From positions 3,348,001 through 3,412,000 of the forward strand of contig NZ_CP063808.1 of assembly GCF_018128905.1 (NCBI RefSeq): a stretch of DNA of 64,000 bases, in the 5' to 3' direction. Below the pieces are notes generated by a model. The model worked only from the letters and a program-made list of their open reading frames with translations, was not told the DNA's origin and did no database searches. Shown one piece after another: positions 8,527 to 15,937 of this stretch (the stretch's first letter is position 1; every line of letters starts with the position of its first letter). The stretch is from Streptomyces sp. A2-16. GTDB lineage: Bacteria; Actinomycetota; Actinomycetes; Streptomycetales; Streptomycetaceae. Both the position numbers and the translations under genes were made by a program.

Positions 8527-9445
8527 TCTCCGCCCCCGTCATCTCCCGGTCCCGTTTGCGCCCCAGGAAGTACAGTGCCGACGCGTCGTCCAGCGCGTAC
8601 GGCGGCGGTACGAACCGATCGAGGGCGCGCAGCCAGCACAGGGCCGCCCGTGTCGCGCGACCCGCGAGAGCGTTGCGGGTCAGGCCCCGCACCAGGTGGT
8701 CGACGCTCCACAGCAGCTGCGTACCGGGACCGGAGACGGCGCCGGCGCCGAGCTCCTCGAACCGCCGGAACAGGTAGCGATGGCCGCTCGCGGTGTAGCG
8801 CGTGAAGTCGTGAGCTCCCGCGTGGACCTGCTGCAGGAAGGGTGTCTCCGCGTAGACCAGCCCGTCGTCCTTGAGGACCCGGTGGATCTCGGCGACCACC
8901 CCGGCGGGGTCCAGCACATGCTCCAGCACGGCCTGCACCAGCACCGCGTCGACGGCGGCCGTGCGCAGCGGAATCCGGTGGGCGTCCGCCACGAACTGGG
9001 TCGCCGGACTGGTGACGATGTCGAACCCGATCACCCGCACCCGCGGGTCCCGGTAGACGGCACCCACCCCGTTCCCGACCGTCGCCCCGCCCACGACGAG
9101 CAGCGTCGGCGCCGGGCCCGGCAGGGTGCGCAGCAACAGGTCGATGTTGCGGGCGGCGACCCGGTTGGGTGGCTTGGCGAGGCGCCGCAGCGGGGCGGGC
9201 AGCGCGTCGGCGCCCCGGCGGACATCCGGAGCCGGCGCGAGGGCGTCGACCGCCTCCCGGCCGACCACGCTGTGCGCGAAGTCGACGAGCACGGGCCGTC
9301 CCGCCACCTCGGGGAAGGCCGGGGGCTCGCGGTACACGCAGTCCGGCGCCGTGCACCGCAGCCCACCGGGTGCGCCCTCCAGGTCCGCTCGGCAGCGCGG
9401 ACACACCAACAGGGGTCTGATCGCGTCCAGTTCGGCCAACACCAT
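8489..9445 (-). CDS. Class I SAM-dependent methyltransferase with N-terminal zinc ribbon
   Basis: I place the start at 9445 because GGAGGAG precedes it. The 318-residue product opens with a Trm112-like CPRCRADLEG...C...C ribbon. A methyltransferase domain follows: VVGGATVGNGVG in place of a canonical GxGxG, RVIGFDIVTSPATQFVADAHRIPL, AVLVQAVLEHVLDP and an EIHRVLKDDG segment, as in the Methyltransf_11 group. It probably methylates a sugar or a glycan end. It is the only reverse gene between 2.5 and 15 kb and diverges from the glycosyltransferase at 9544, with the AT-rich element between them. Confidence 0.8.
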   Translation of the reverse strand: MVLAELDAIRPLLVCPRCRADLEGAPGGLRCTAPDCVYREPPAFPEVAGRPVLVDFAHSVVGREAVDALAPAPDVRRGADALPAPLRRLAKPPNRVAARNIDLLLRTLPGPAPTLLVVGGATVGNGVGAVYRDPRVRVIGFDIVTSPATQFVADAHRIPLRTAAVDAVLVQAVLEHVLDPAGVVAEIHRVLKDDGLVYAETPFLQQVHAGAHDFTRYTASGHRYLFRRFEELGAGAVSGPGTQLLWSVDHLVRGLTRNALAGRATRAALCWLRALDRFVPPPYALDDASALYFLGRKRDREMTGAEIIAYYRGAQAPP

Positions 9446-9493
9446 GTGCGCTCCTCCACGCCCGGATTGACCGGGATCGCTCTGTGGGGAAAC

Positions 9494-9524
9494 ATGTACG
9501 TATACGCCGTAAATATACGGTACC
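9494..9524. promoter_or_regulatory. AT-rich dyad, copy C of a three-copy cluster motif
   Basis: 28 of 31 positions match the element at 4740-4770, and it has the same GTAC ends. It sits in the divergent gap, 19 bp before the rightward glycosyltransferase ATG and 48 bp before the leftward methyltransferase start, so it could act on both genes. Confidence 0.6.
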
Positions 9525-9543
9525 TGCAATCCGGCGGTGATGG

Positions 9544-10857
9544 ATGATGCGGAACGGGACGCTCGTCCCCGGCTCGGGACGGCCGGTCGGAGCCCCCGAC
9601 TGGCCGGGACCGCCCCCACCGGTGGCGTCGGCGGCGGAGCTGCCGCCCCTGCCGACGCTCTCCCGCATCAAGGTCCTCCATGTCATCACCCGCCTGCATG
9701 CCGGGGCCGGCGGCAACACCCTGCTGTCGGCCCTGGGCATGGACCCCGACCGCTACGAGGTCTGGATCGCCGGGGTGCCCGGCGGCGGCCTCTGGGACAG
9801 GGCCCGTGCCGCCGGGGTGCGCACGGTGGAGATACCCGGATTCCGGCACACCCTGACCCCCGTGGACGTGCTGGTGCTGTGGCGGCTGACGCGGCTCATC
9901 AGGCGCGAACGGTTCACCGTCGTGCACACCCACTCCGCCAAGGGCGGCTTCCTCGGGCGCGTCGCCGCCCGGCTGTGCCGCACTCCGGTGGTGGTGCACA
10001 CCTTCCACGGCGTGAGCTTCCATCCGTACCAGTCCCGCGCCCGGCGGCTGCTCTACCGCCGCCTCGAACGCGCCACCCGGCGCTTCACCCACCGCTTCCT
10101 CGCCGTCGCCCCCCGCGTGGCCGAGCAGGCCGTCGAGGAACGCCTCGCCCCGCCCGGACGCGTCCAGGTCGTTCCCTCGGCGATCGACCTGCCGCACATC
10201 CCCGAACGGTTCGATCCCCTCGCCCGCCGGGTCCTCGGGCCACCGCGCTCCACGGCCCTCGTCGGCACCGTCGGTCGGCTGGACACCCAGAAGGCCCCCC
10301 TGGACTTCGTCCGCATGGCGGCCGTGCTCCGCGTCGAGCGCCCCGACACGGCCTTCGTGATGATCGGTGACGGTCCGCTGGAGGCGGATGTGCGGCGGCT
10401 CGCCGCGGAGCTGGGTGTCGAGCTGATCCTGACCGGCCACCGGGCGGACGCCGCCTGGTTGGTCGCCGGTCTCGACGTCTTCGTGATCACCTCGCTGTAC
10501 GAAGGGCTCGGCAGGGCGCTCACCGAGGCCCTCGCCACGGCCCGACCGGTCGTCGCCACGGCCGTGAACGGAGTACCGGACCTGGTGGAGCACGGCGCCA
10601 CGGGACTGCTCGTCGACCCCGCCGACCCGGACCGTGCCGCCCTGGCCGTCCGCTGGCTGCTCGACCACCCCCGACAGGCCGCCGAGATGGGCCGCCAGGG
10701 CCGGCGCCGGGTCCGCGGCGACTTCACCCAGCAGGCCATGTGCGCGGCCCTCGACGCCTGCTACCGCGACCTGCTCGGTCTCCCGCCGACCGGCCAGGTC
10801 CCTGACCGGGCCCGCCGCCCCACCGGCGCCGCCCCCGGGAGACCGACATGCGCCTGA
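9544..10857 (+). CDS. Family 4 glycosyltransferase
   Basis: A 437-residue GT-B enzyme; tandem ATGs at 9544 and 9547 are both possible starts. The N-terminal domain has VLHVITRLHAGAGGNTLLSALG and VVHTHSAKGGFLGRVAA. The C-terminal donor domain has VGTVGRLDTQKAP, FVMIGDGPLE and SLYEGLGRALTEALATARPVVATAVNGVPDLV, the E-x7-E region of GT4. It resembles WcaL/RfaB-like proteins that extend a lipid-linked glycan on the cytoplasmic side. The 3' end overlaps the UDP-glucose dehydrogenase gene by 10 bp, so the two are probably one operon. Confidence 0.88.
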   Translation: MMRNGTLVPGSGRPVGAPDWPGPPPPVASAAELPPLPTLSRIKVLHVITRLHAGAGGNTLLSALGMDPDRYEVWIAGVPGGGLWDRARAAGVRTVEIPGFRHTLTPVDVLVLWRLTRLIRRERFTVVHTHSAKGGFLGRVAARLCRTPVVVHTFHGVSFHPYQSRARRLLYRRLERATRRFTHRFLAVAPRVAEQAVEERLAPPGRVQVVPSAIDLPHIPERFDPLARRVLGPPRSTALVGTVGRLDTQKAPLDFVRMAAVLRVERPDTAFVMIGDGPLEADVRRLAAELGVELILTGHRADAAWLVAGLDVFVITSLYEGLGRALTEALATARPVVATAVNGVPDLVEHGATGLLVDPADPDRAALAVRWLLDHPRQAAEMGRQGRRRVRGDFTQQAMCAALDACYRDLLGLPPTGQVPDRARRPTGAAPGRPTCA

Positions 10858-12161
10858 CCGTCATCGGTACCGGATACGTGGGAGCCGTTCACGCCGCCTG
10901 CATGGCGCACATCGGTCACCAGGTCCTCGGAGTGGACGTCGACCCCGACCGGATCGCCGCCCTCACCGCGGGCAGGCCGCCGTTCTACGAGCCCGGGCTC
11001 GCCGGGATGCTCAAGCGCACCGTGGACGCCGGCCGGCTGCGCTTCAGCACCTCCGCGGCCGAGGCCGTCCGCTTCGCCACCACGCACTTCGTCTGCGTCG
11101 GCACCCCCCAGCTGCCCGGCTCCGACGCCGCCGACCTGCGGCATGTCGAAGCCGCCGTGGAACGACTGGGCGCGCACCTGCCCGGCGGCGCCGAGCCGGT
11201 GCTCGTCGTCGGCAAGTCCACCGTGCCCGTCGGGACGGCGGAGCGGCTGGCCGGCCGGCTCGGCACCGCCGCCGACGTCGCCTGGAACCCGGAGTTCCTG
11301 CGCGAGGGCCGCGCCGTCCAGGACTCGATGTGCCCGCAGCGCATCGTGGTGGGCGTCCCCACGGCGCGCGCGGAAGCGCGGCTGCGCGAGGTCTACGCGC
11401 CCTTGACGGCCGTCGGCGTGCCCTTCATCGCCACCGACCCCGCCACGGCCGAACTGGTCAAACTCGCCTCGAACTCCTTCCTCGCCACCAAGATCTCCTT
11501 CATCAACGCCATGGCGGAGATCTGCGACGGCACCGGCGCCGACGTCCTGACCCTGGCGGAGGCGATGGGCGCCGACCCCCGTATCGGCCCGGGCTTCCTG
11601 GCCCCCGGCCTCGGCTTCGGCGGCAGCTGCCTTCCCAAGGACATCCGGGCCTTCGCCGCCCGCGCCGAGGAACTGGGGCTGGGGGAGTCGGTGGCCTTCC
11701 TCCGCCAGATCGACGAGATCAACACACGGCAGCGGCGCCGGACGGTCGAGCTCGCCGAGCGGCTCGTCGGCGGGTCGCTCCCGGGCCGTCGGGTCGCCGT
11801 CCTCGGGGCGGCGTTCAAACCCGGCAGCGACGACGTCCGGGACTCGCCCGCACTCGCCGTCGCCGAGGCCGTACGCGGCCGGGGCGCCCAGGTGTGCGTC
11901 CACGACCCCGAGGCCGCCGACAACGCCCGTGTCGCCCACCCGGCCCTGCGGTTCGCACCGGACGTCACCAAGACCTGCGACCGGGCCGACGTGGTGCTGC
12001 ACCTCACCGAGTGGCCCCAGTACCGGGAACTCGACCCGGTCGCCCTGGCCTCGGTGGTGCGCACCCCGGCGATCGTCGACGCCCGCCACACCCTCGACCC
12101 GAAGGCCTGGCACGCGGCCGGCTGGACCCTGTGCGCCCCGGGCCGGCCCCGGCTGGGCTGA
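10848..12161 (+). CDS. UDP-glucose 6-dehydrogenase
   Basis: A 437-residue nucleotide-sugar dehydrogenase making UDP-glucuronate from UDP-glucose with 2 NAD+. The N-terminal Rossmann motif is GTGYVG. The segment GFGGSCLPKDIRAF contains the catalytic cysteine and the lysine of the active site. The C-terminal domain has AAFKPGSDDVRDSPAL, typical of the family. Length is normal. It supplies a uronic acid precursor and overlaps the upstream glycosyltransferase. UDP-glucose is the likely substrate, but UDP-mannose-type relatives share these motifs. Confidence 0.88.
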   Translation: MRLTVIGTGYVGAVHAACMAHIGHQVLGVDVDPDRIAALTAGRPPFYEPGLAGMLKRTVDAGRLRFSTSAAEAVRFATTHFVCVGTPQLPGSDAADLRHVEAAVERLGAHLPGGAEPVLVVGKSTVPVGTAERLAGRLGTAADVAWNPEFLREGRAVQDSMCPQRIVVGVPTARAEARLREVYAPLTAVGVPFIATDPATAELVKLASNSFLATKISFINAMAEICDGTGADVLTLAEAMGADPRIGPGFLAPGLGFGGSCLPKDIRAFAARAEELGLGESVAFLRQIDEINTRQRRRTVELAERLVGGSLPGRRVAVLGAAFKPGSDDVRDSPALAVAEAVRGRGAQVCVHDPEAADNARVAHPALRFAPDVTKTCDRADVVLHLTEWPQYRELDPVALASVVRTPAIVDARHTLDPKAWHAAGWTLCAPGRPRLG

Positions 12162-12182
12162 CAGCGACAAGGCAGGAGAGCC

Positions 12183-12317
12183 ATGCGCACACCCACCCAC
12201 CACGCGGCCCGGCCCCTTCGCGGGGCACTCCCCGGTGCCCGCACTCCGCTGACCCACCGGCCGGAGCGCACCGCCACCGGAGTCCCCGGCCCCGCCCAGG
12301 CGCCCGACCCGCCATGA
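12183..12317 (+). CDS. Possible 44-residue leader or small protein
   Basis: AGGAGAG sits directly upstream of ATG 12183, and the frame runs 44 codons to a TGA that overlaps the ATG of the next gene (ATGA). The product is basic and rich in Pro, Arg and Thr, with no hydrophobic segment. It resembles no family I know. The good ribosome site and the coupled end argue that it is translated, perhaps mainly to couple translation of the downstream gene. Random coding in GC-rich DNA remains possible. Confidence 0.4.
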   Translation: MRTPTHHAARPLRGALPGARTPLTHRPERTATGVPGPAQAPDPP

Positions 12318-13339
12318 CGACCACCCGCATCCTCGTCACCGGCGGAGCAGGCTTCATCGGCTCGCACTACGTCCGCACGCTGTGCGGTGCGCACGGCCCG
12401 CCGGACGTCGCGGTGACCGTGCTCGACCAGCTCACCCACGCCGGCGACCCGGCCGACCTCGACGACATCCCCGACGGGGACCGCCTCGCCTTCGTCCCGG
12501 GCGACATCTGCGACCGCGACCTCGTCGACGGACTGCTCGCGGCCCACGACCAGGTCGTGCACTTCGCCGCCGACCACCACGTCGACCGGTCCGCCCGGGA
12601 GGCCGAGGTCCTCGTGCGCACCGACGTGCTCGGCACCCAGAACCTGGTGGAGGCGGCCCTGCGGCACGGGCCGAAGAGGTTCGTCCACATCTCCTGCGAC
12701 GAGGTGTACGGCTCGATCCGCGCCGGTTCGTGGTCGGAGACCGATCCGCTGCGGCCCAACTCGCCCCGCGCCGCCGCCAAGGCCGCCTCGGACCTGCTGG
12801 CACTGGCCTGGCACCGCACCCACGGCCTCGACGTCCGCGTCGCCCGGGGCTCGACCACCTACGGTCCCCGGCAGTTCCCCGACCGGCTCGTCCCCCTGTT
12901 CATCTGCCGGCTGCTGGAGGGGCGACCGGTCCTCCAGCACGGCGGCGGGCACGACATCCGTGACTGGCTCCACGTCGACGACCACGTCCGGGGCATCGAA
13001 CTGGTCCGCACCCTCGGCCGCCCCGGCGAGGTCTACAACATCGGGGCGGGCGACGAGCGCTCCGTCCGGGAACTGACCGGACTGCTCCTGCGCGCATGCG
13101 GCGCCGACTGGGGATCGGTCGGGTTCCGGACCGAAACCGAACGCACGGTCCACGACCGGCGCCGCTCCGTCGACTTCACCAAGATCCGCAACGAACTCGG
13201 CTTCGCCCCGCGCGGCGAGCTGGTCACCGGCCTCATGGAGACCGCCGACTGGTACCGCGCCCACCGGTCCTGGTGGGAGCCGCGACTGCGCCGGGCCGAG
13301 CGGTGCGAAGGGAGGGAGAGGACTCCTCTCCGGCCATGA
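12314..13339 (+). CDS. dTDP-glucose 4,6-dehydratase-like protein without the catalytic tyrosine
   Basis: A 341-residue extended SDR that is RmlB-like along its full length: GGAGFIGSHYVR at the NAD site, HFAADHHVDRS, GTQNLVEAALRHG, the DEVYG acidic pair (D129, E130), TTYGPRQFPDRLVP and HDIRDWLHVDDH. The normal Thr-Asp-Glu triad has Cys128 in place of Thr. The YxxxK tyrosine is Arg152 (SPRAAAKAASD instead of SPYSASKASSD), while Lys156 is kept. It is probably inactive or altered in chemistry. The start is coupled to the small frame before it, and the stop overlaps the GH15 start (ATGA). Confidence 0.8.
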   Translation: MTTTRILVTGGAGFIGSHYVRTLCGAHGPPDVAVTVLDQLTHAGDPADLDDIPDGDRLAFVPGDICDRDLVDGLLAAHDQVVHFAADHHVDRSAREAEVLVRTDVLGTQNLVEAALRHGPKRFVHISCDEVYGSIRAGSWSETDPLRPNSPRAAAKAASDLLALAWHRTHGLDVRVARGSTTYGPRQFPDRLVPLFICRLLEGRPVLQHGGGHDIRDWLHVDDHVRGIELVRTLGRPGEVYNIGAGDERSVRELTGLLLRACGADWGSVGFRTETERTVHDRRRSVDFTKIRNELGFAPRGELVTGLMETADWYRAHRSWWEPRLRRAERCEGRERTPLRP

Positions 13340-15174
13340 GCACGCGCATCGAGGACTACGCCCTCCTCGGCGACCTGGAGACCGCCGCCATGGTCGCAAG
13401 GGACGGCTCCGTCGACTGGCTGTGCCTGCCCCGCTTCGACTCCCCGGCCTGTTTCGCCGCCCTCCTGGGCACCGAGGACAACGGCTTCTGGCGGCTCGCC
13501 CCCACCACCGGCGGCCGCTGCGCGCGGCGCGCCTACCGACCCGGCACGCTGGTGCTGGACTCCCTGTGGGAGACGCCGGCGGGGACGGTACGCGTCACCG
13601 ACTTCATGCCGCCCCGGACCCGGTACCCCAGCCTCGTGCGCGTGGTCGAAGGGGTGTCGGGGACCGTGACCATGCGCAGCGAACTGCGGCCCCGATTCCA
13701 CCAGGGCCGCGTCGTCCCGTGGGTCAGGGACGCCGGCGCCCGCACCGTGGCGGTCGCCGGGCCCGACGCCGTCTGGCTCGGCGCGGACGGTCCGGTGCGG
13801 GTGATCAGGAGCACCAGCACCGTCGACTGGGAGATCACCGTCGCGGCCGGACAACGGCTCTCGCTCACCCTGGCGTGGACACCCTCGCATCTGCCGGACC
13901 CGCCGGCGCCCTTGTCCCTGCCCGTCGAGACGGTGCTCAAGGAGGCCGTCGACCACTGGCGGGGCTGGGCCGCCCAGTGCCGCTACGAAGGGCCGTGGCG
14001 GGACGCCGTCGTCCGGTCCCTGATCACCCTCAAGGCGCTCACCTACGCGCCCACCGGCGGTGTCGTCGCCGCGCCCACCACCTCGCTGCCCGGCCGTATC
14101 GGCGGCGAACGCAACTGGGACCACCGGTTCTGCTGGCTGCGGGACTCCACCCTCACGCTCTCCTGCCTGCTGCGCAGCGGCTACCGGGCCGAGGCCACGG
14201 CCTGGCTGGACTGGCTCGTGCGGGCCGTCGCCGGTGACCCGGCCGACCTGCAGACGGTGTACGGCGTGCGAGGGCAGCGCCTGCTGCCGGAGACCGAGGC
14301 ACCCTGGCTGCTCGGCTACGAGGGGTCCCGGCCCGTGCGGTTCGGGAGCTCGGCGACGGGCCAGTTCCAGCTCGACGTGTACGGCGAGGTCCTGGACACC
14401 CTCTGGCTGTCGCTGCGGGCCGGCATCCCCATGCCTGGTCATGTCTGGTCGCTCGTCGAGGCGTTGATGAGCTTCCTGATCCGGCACTGGCGCGAACCCG
14501 ATCAGGGCCTCTGGCAGGTGCGGGGACCGCGCCGGCAGTTCGTGCACTCCAAGGTGATGGTCTGGGTGGCCGCCGACCGCGCCCTGCGGATGGGGGAGCT
14601 CCTGGGCCGCAACGAGTCCGCGCTCGCGTGGCGGACCGTGCGCGACGAGGTGCACCAACAGGTGTGCCGGGAGGGCTGGGACGCTTCCCGGCGGTCCTTC
14701 GTGCAGTCCTACGGCTCGTCCACCCTGGACGCCTCCGCCCTGCTGATACCCCGGCTCGGCTTCCTGCCGGACGGCGACGAACGGGTCCGCGACACCGTCC
14801 GAGCCGTGCGAGCGCTGGCCCACGGCGGGTTCCTGCGCCGCTACGCCACGAACGGCCCCGGCGTCGACGACGTGGACGGAATGCCCGGCTCGGAGGGCGC
14901 CTTCCTGGCCTGCTCCCTGTGGTACGCCCACGCCCTTGCCCGGACCGGACGCCCCCGGCAGGCACGCGAGGTCTTCGAGCGGGTCCTGGCCGTCCGCAAC
15001 GACGTCGGGCTCCTCTCGGAGCAGTGGGACCCGGTCACCGGCCGCCAACTCGGCAACACGCCCCAGGCATTCAGCCATGTCGCCCTGGTCGAGACGGCGT
15101 TCGCGCTGTCAGGCCCTCCCGGTCACGGCCTGACCAGCAACTGGAAGTCGAACGCGTACCGCGACGCCCGGTAG
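13336..15174 (+). CDS. Glycoside hydrolase family 15 (glucoamylase/trehalase-like)
   Basis: A 612-residue protein starting MSTRIEDYALLGDLETAAMV, the standard opening of actinobacterial GH15 enzymes. The N-terminal beta-sandwich is followed by an (alpha/alpha)6 barrel beginning near GGERNWDHRFCWLRDS. SEQWDPVTGRQLGN near the end should carry the second catalytic carboxylate. No signal peptide is visible, so it is probably cytoplasmic, as mycobacterial GH15 trehalases are. Alternative substrates are maltodextrin and other alpha-glucans. It is translationally coupled to the dehydratase-like gene. Its last 52 bp overlap the convergent GntR gene. Confidence 0.88.
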   Translation: MSTRIEDYALLGDLETAAMVARDGSVDWLCLPRFDSPACFAALLGTEDNGFWRLAPTTGGRCARRAYRPGTLVLDSLWETPAGTVRVTDFMPPRTRYPSLVRVVEGVSGTVTMRSELRPRFHQGRVVPWVRDAGARTVAVAGPDAVWLGADGPVRVIRSTSTVDWEITVAAGQRLSLTLAWTPSHLPDPPAPLSLPVETVLKEAVDHWRGWAAQCRYEGPWRDAVVRSLITLKALTYAPTGGVVAAPTTSLPGRIGGERNWDHRFCWLRDSTLTLSCLLRSGYRAEATAWLDWLVRAVAGDPADLQTVYGVRGQRLLPETEAPWLLGYEGSRPVRFGSSATGQFQLDVYGEVLDTLWLSLRAGIPMPGHVWSLVEALMSFLIRHWREPDQGLWQVRGPRRQFVHSKVMVWVAADRALRMGELLGRNESALAWRTVRDEVHQQVCREGWDASRRSFVQSYGSSTLDASALLIPRLGFLPDGDERVRDTVRAVRALAHGGFLRRYATNGPGVDDVDGMPGSEGAFLACSLWYAHALARTGRPRQAREVFERVLAVRNDVGLLSEQWDPVTGRQLGNTPQAFSHVALVETAFALSGPPGHGLTSNWKSNAYRDAR

Positions 15175-15908
15175 ATGTGCGTGCCGTACTCGACCGGGCG
15201 GCCCGTGTCGTCGTAGGCCGTGCGTTGCATGGTCAGGACCGCCGCGCCCGGCTGTTCGTCGAGGCGGGCGGCCTCCTCGGCGGTGGCGGAGCGGGCGCCG
15301 ATGCTCTGGTGGGCGCTGTGGAGGGTGATGCCGGCGGTGCGCAGCACGCGGTACAGGCCGGTGGACTCCAGGCGGTCGCTGTCGAGGTGGAGGAGGCCGG
15401 TGGGCAGGTAGTTGCACAGGAGGGCCACCGGTTGACCGTGGGTCAGGCGCAGCCGCTCCAGCACCGTGACCTCGCCGCCCTCCGGAAGCGACAGCGCGAC
15501 CGCGACCTCGGCGGACGCCGGCACGGTCTCGTTGCGCACCACCCGCGTCGCCGGACCCTGTCCGGCCGCCTCCAGGTCGTCGTAGAGGCTGCTGAGCTCC
15601 AGGGGGCGCTTGACCTGGCTGTGCACCACCTGCGTGCCCACCCCGCGCCGCCGGACCAGCAGGCCCTTGTCCACCAGGGTCTGGATGGCCTGGCGGACCG
15701 TCGGGCGGGACAGGCCGAGACGGATCGAGAGGTCGATCTCGTTGCCCAGGAGGTTTCCCGGGGCGAGCACGCCGTGCTCGATCGCCTCCTCCAGCTGGCG
15801 GGCGAGCTGGTAGTACAGCGGCACCGGACTGCCCCGGTCCAGGGCGAAGTCCAGGGAGTCGAGTGCGGGCGCGTTCGCGGCACGTGAGGTGTCGCCGAGC
15901 TTCGCCAT
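15123..15908 (-). CDS. GntR/HutC-family regulator, probable inositol regulator
   Basis: Start ATG 15908 has AAGGAGG in front. The frame stays open far upstream on this strand, but that part is antisense to other genes. The 261-residue product has a winged helix (PLYYQLARQLEEAIEHG, SRPTVRQAIQTLVDKGLL, VGTQVV) and a UTRA ligand domain from about residue 100 ending YRASRYAFDFQLLVRP. HutC-type regulators usually sense a sugar or sugar phosphate. It lies 29 bp downstream of iolD on the same strand, so it is probably co-transcribed and controls the inositol genes. Confidence 0.85.
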   Translation of the reverse strand: MAKLGDTSRAANAPALDSLDFALDRGSPVPLYYQLARQLEEAIEHGVLAPGNLLGNEIDLSIRLGLSRPTVRQAIQTLVDKGLLVRRRGVGTQVVHSQVKRPLELSSLYDDLEAAGQGPATRVVRNETVPASAEVAVALSLPEGGEVTVLERLRLTHGQPVALLCNYLPTGLLHLDSDRLESTGLYRVLRTAGITLHSAHQSIGARSATAEEAARLDEQPGAAVLTMQRTAYDDTGRPVEYGTHIYRASRYAFDFQLLVRP

Positions 15909-15937
15909 GGGGGTACCTCCTTCGAGGGGCCGGGCGG

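Noticed and set aside
11393..13399. 668-codon reverse frame across the UDP-glucose dehydrogenase and dehydratase genes
   Set aside because: Shadow of two well-supported forward genes; no motif and biased composition.
13033..15078. 681-codon reverse frame opposite the GH15 gene
   Set aside because: Antisense of a clear GH15 enzyme; no recognisable domain.
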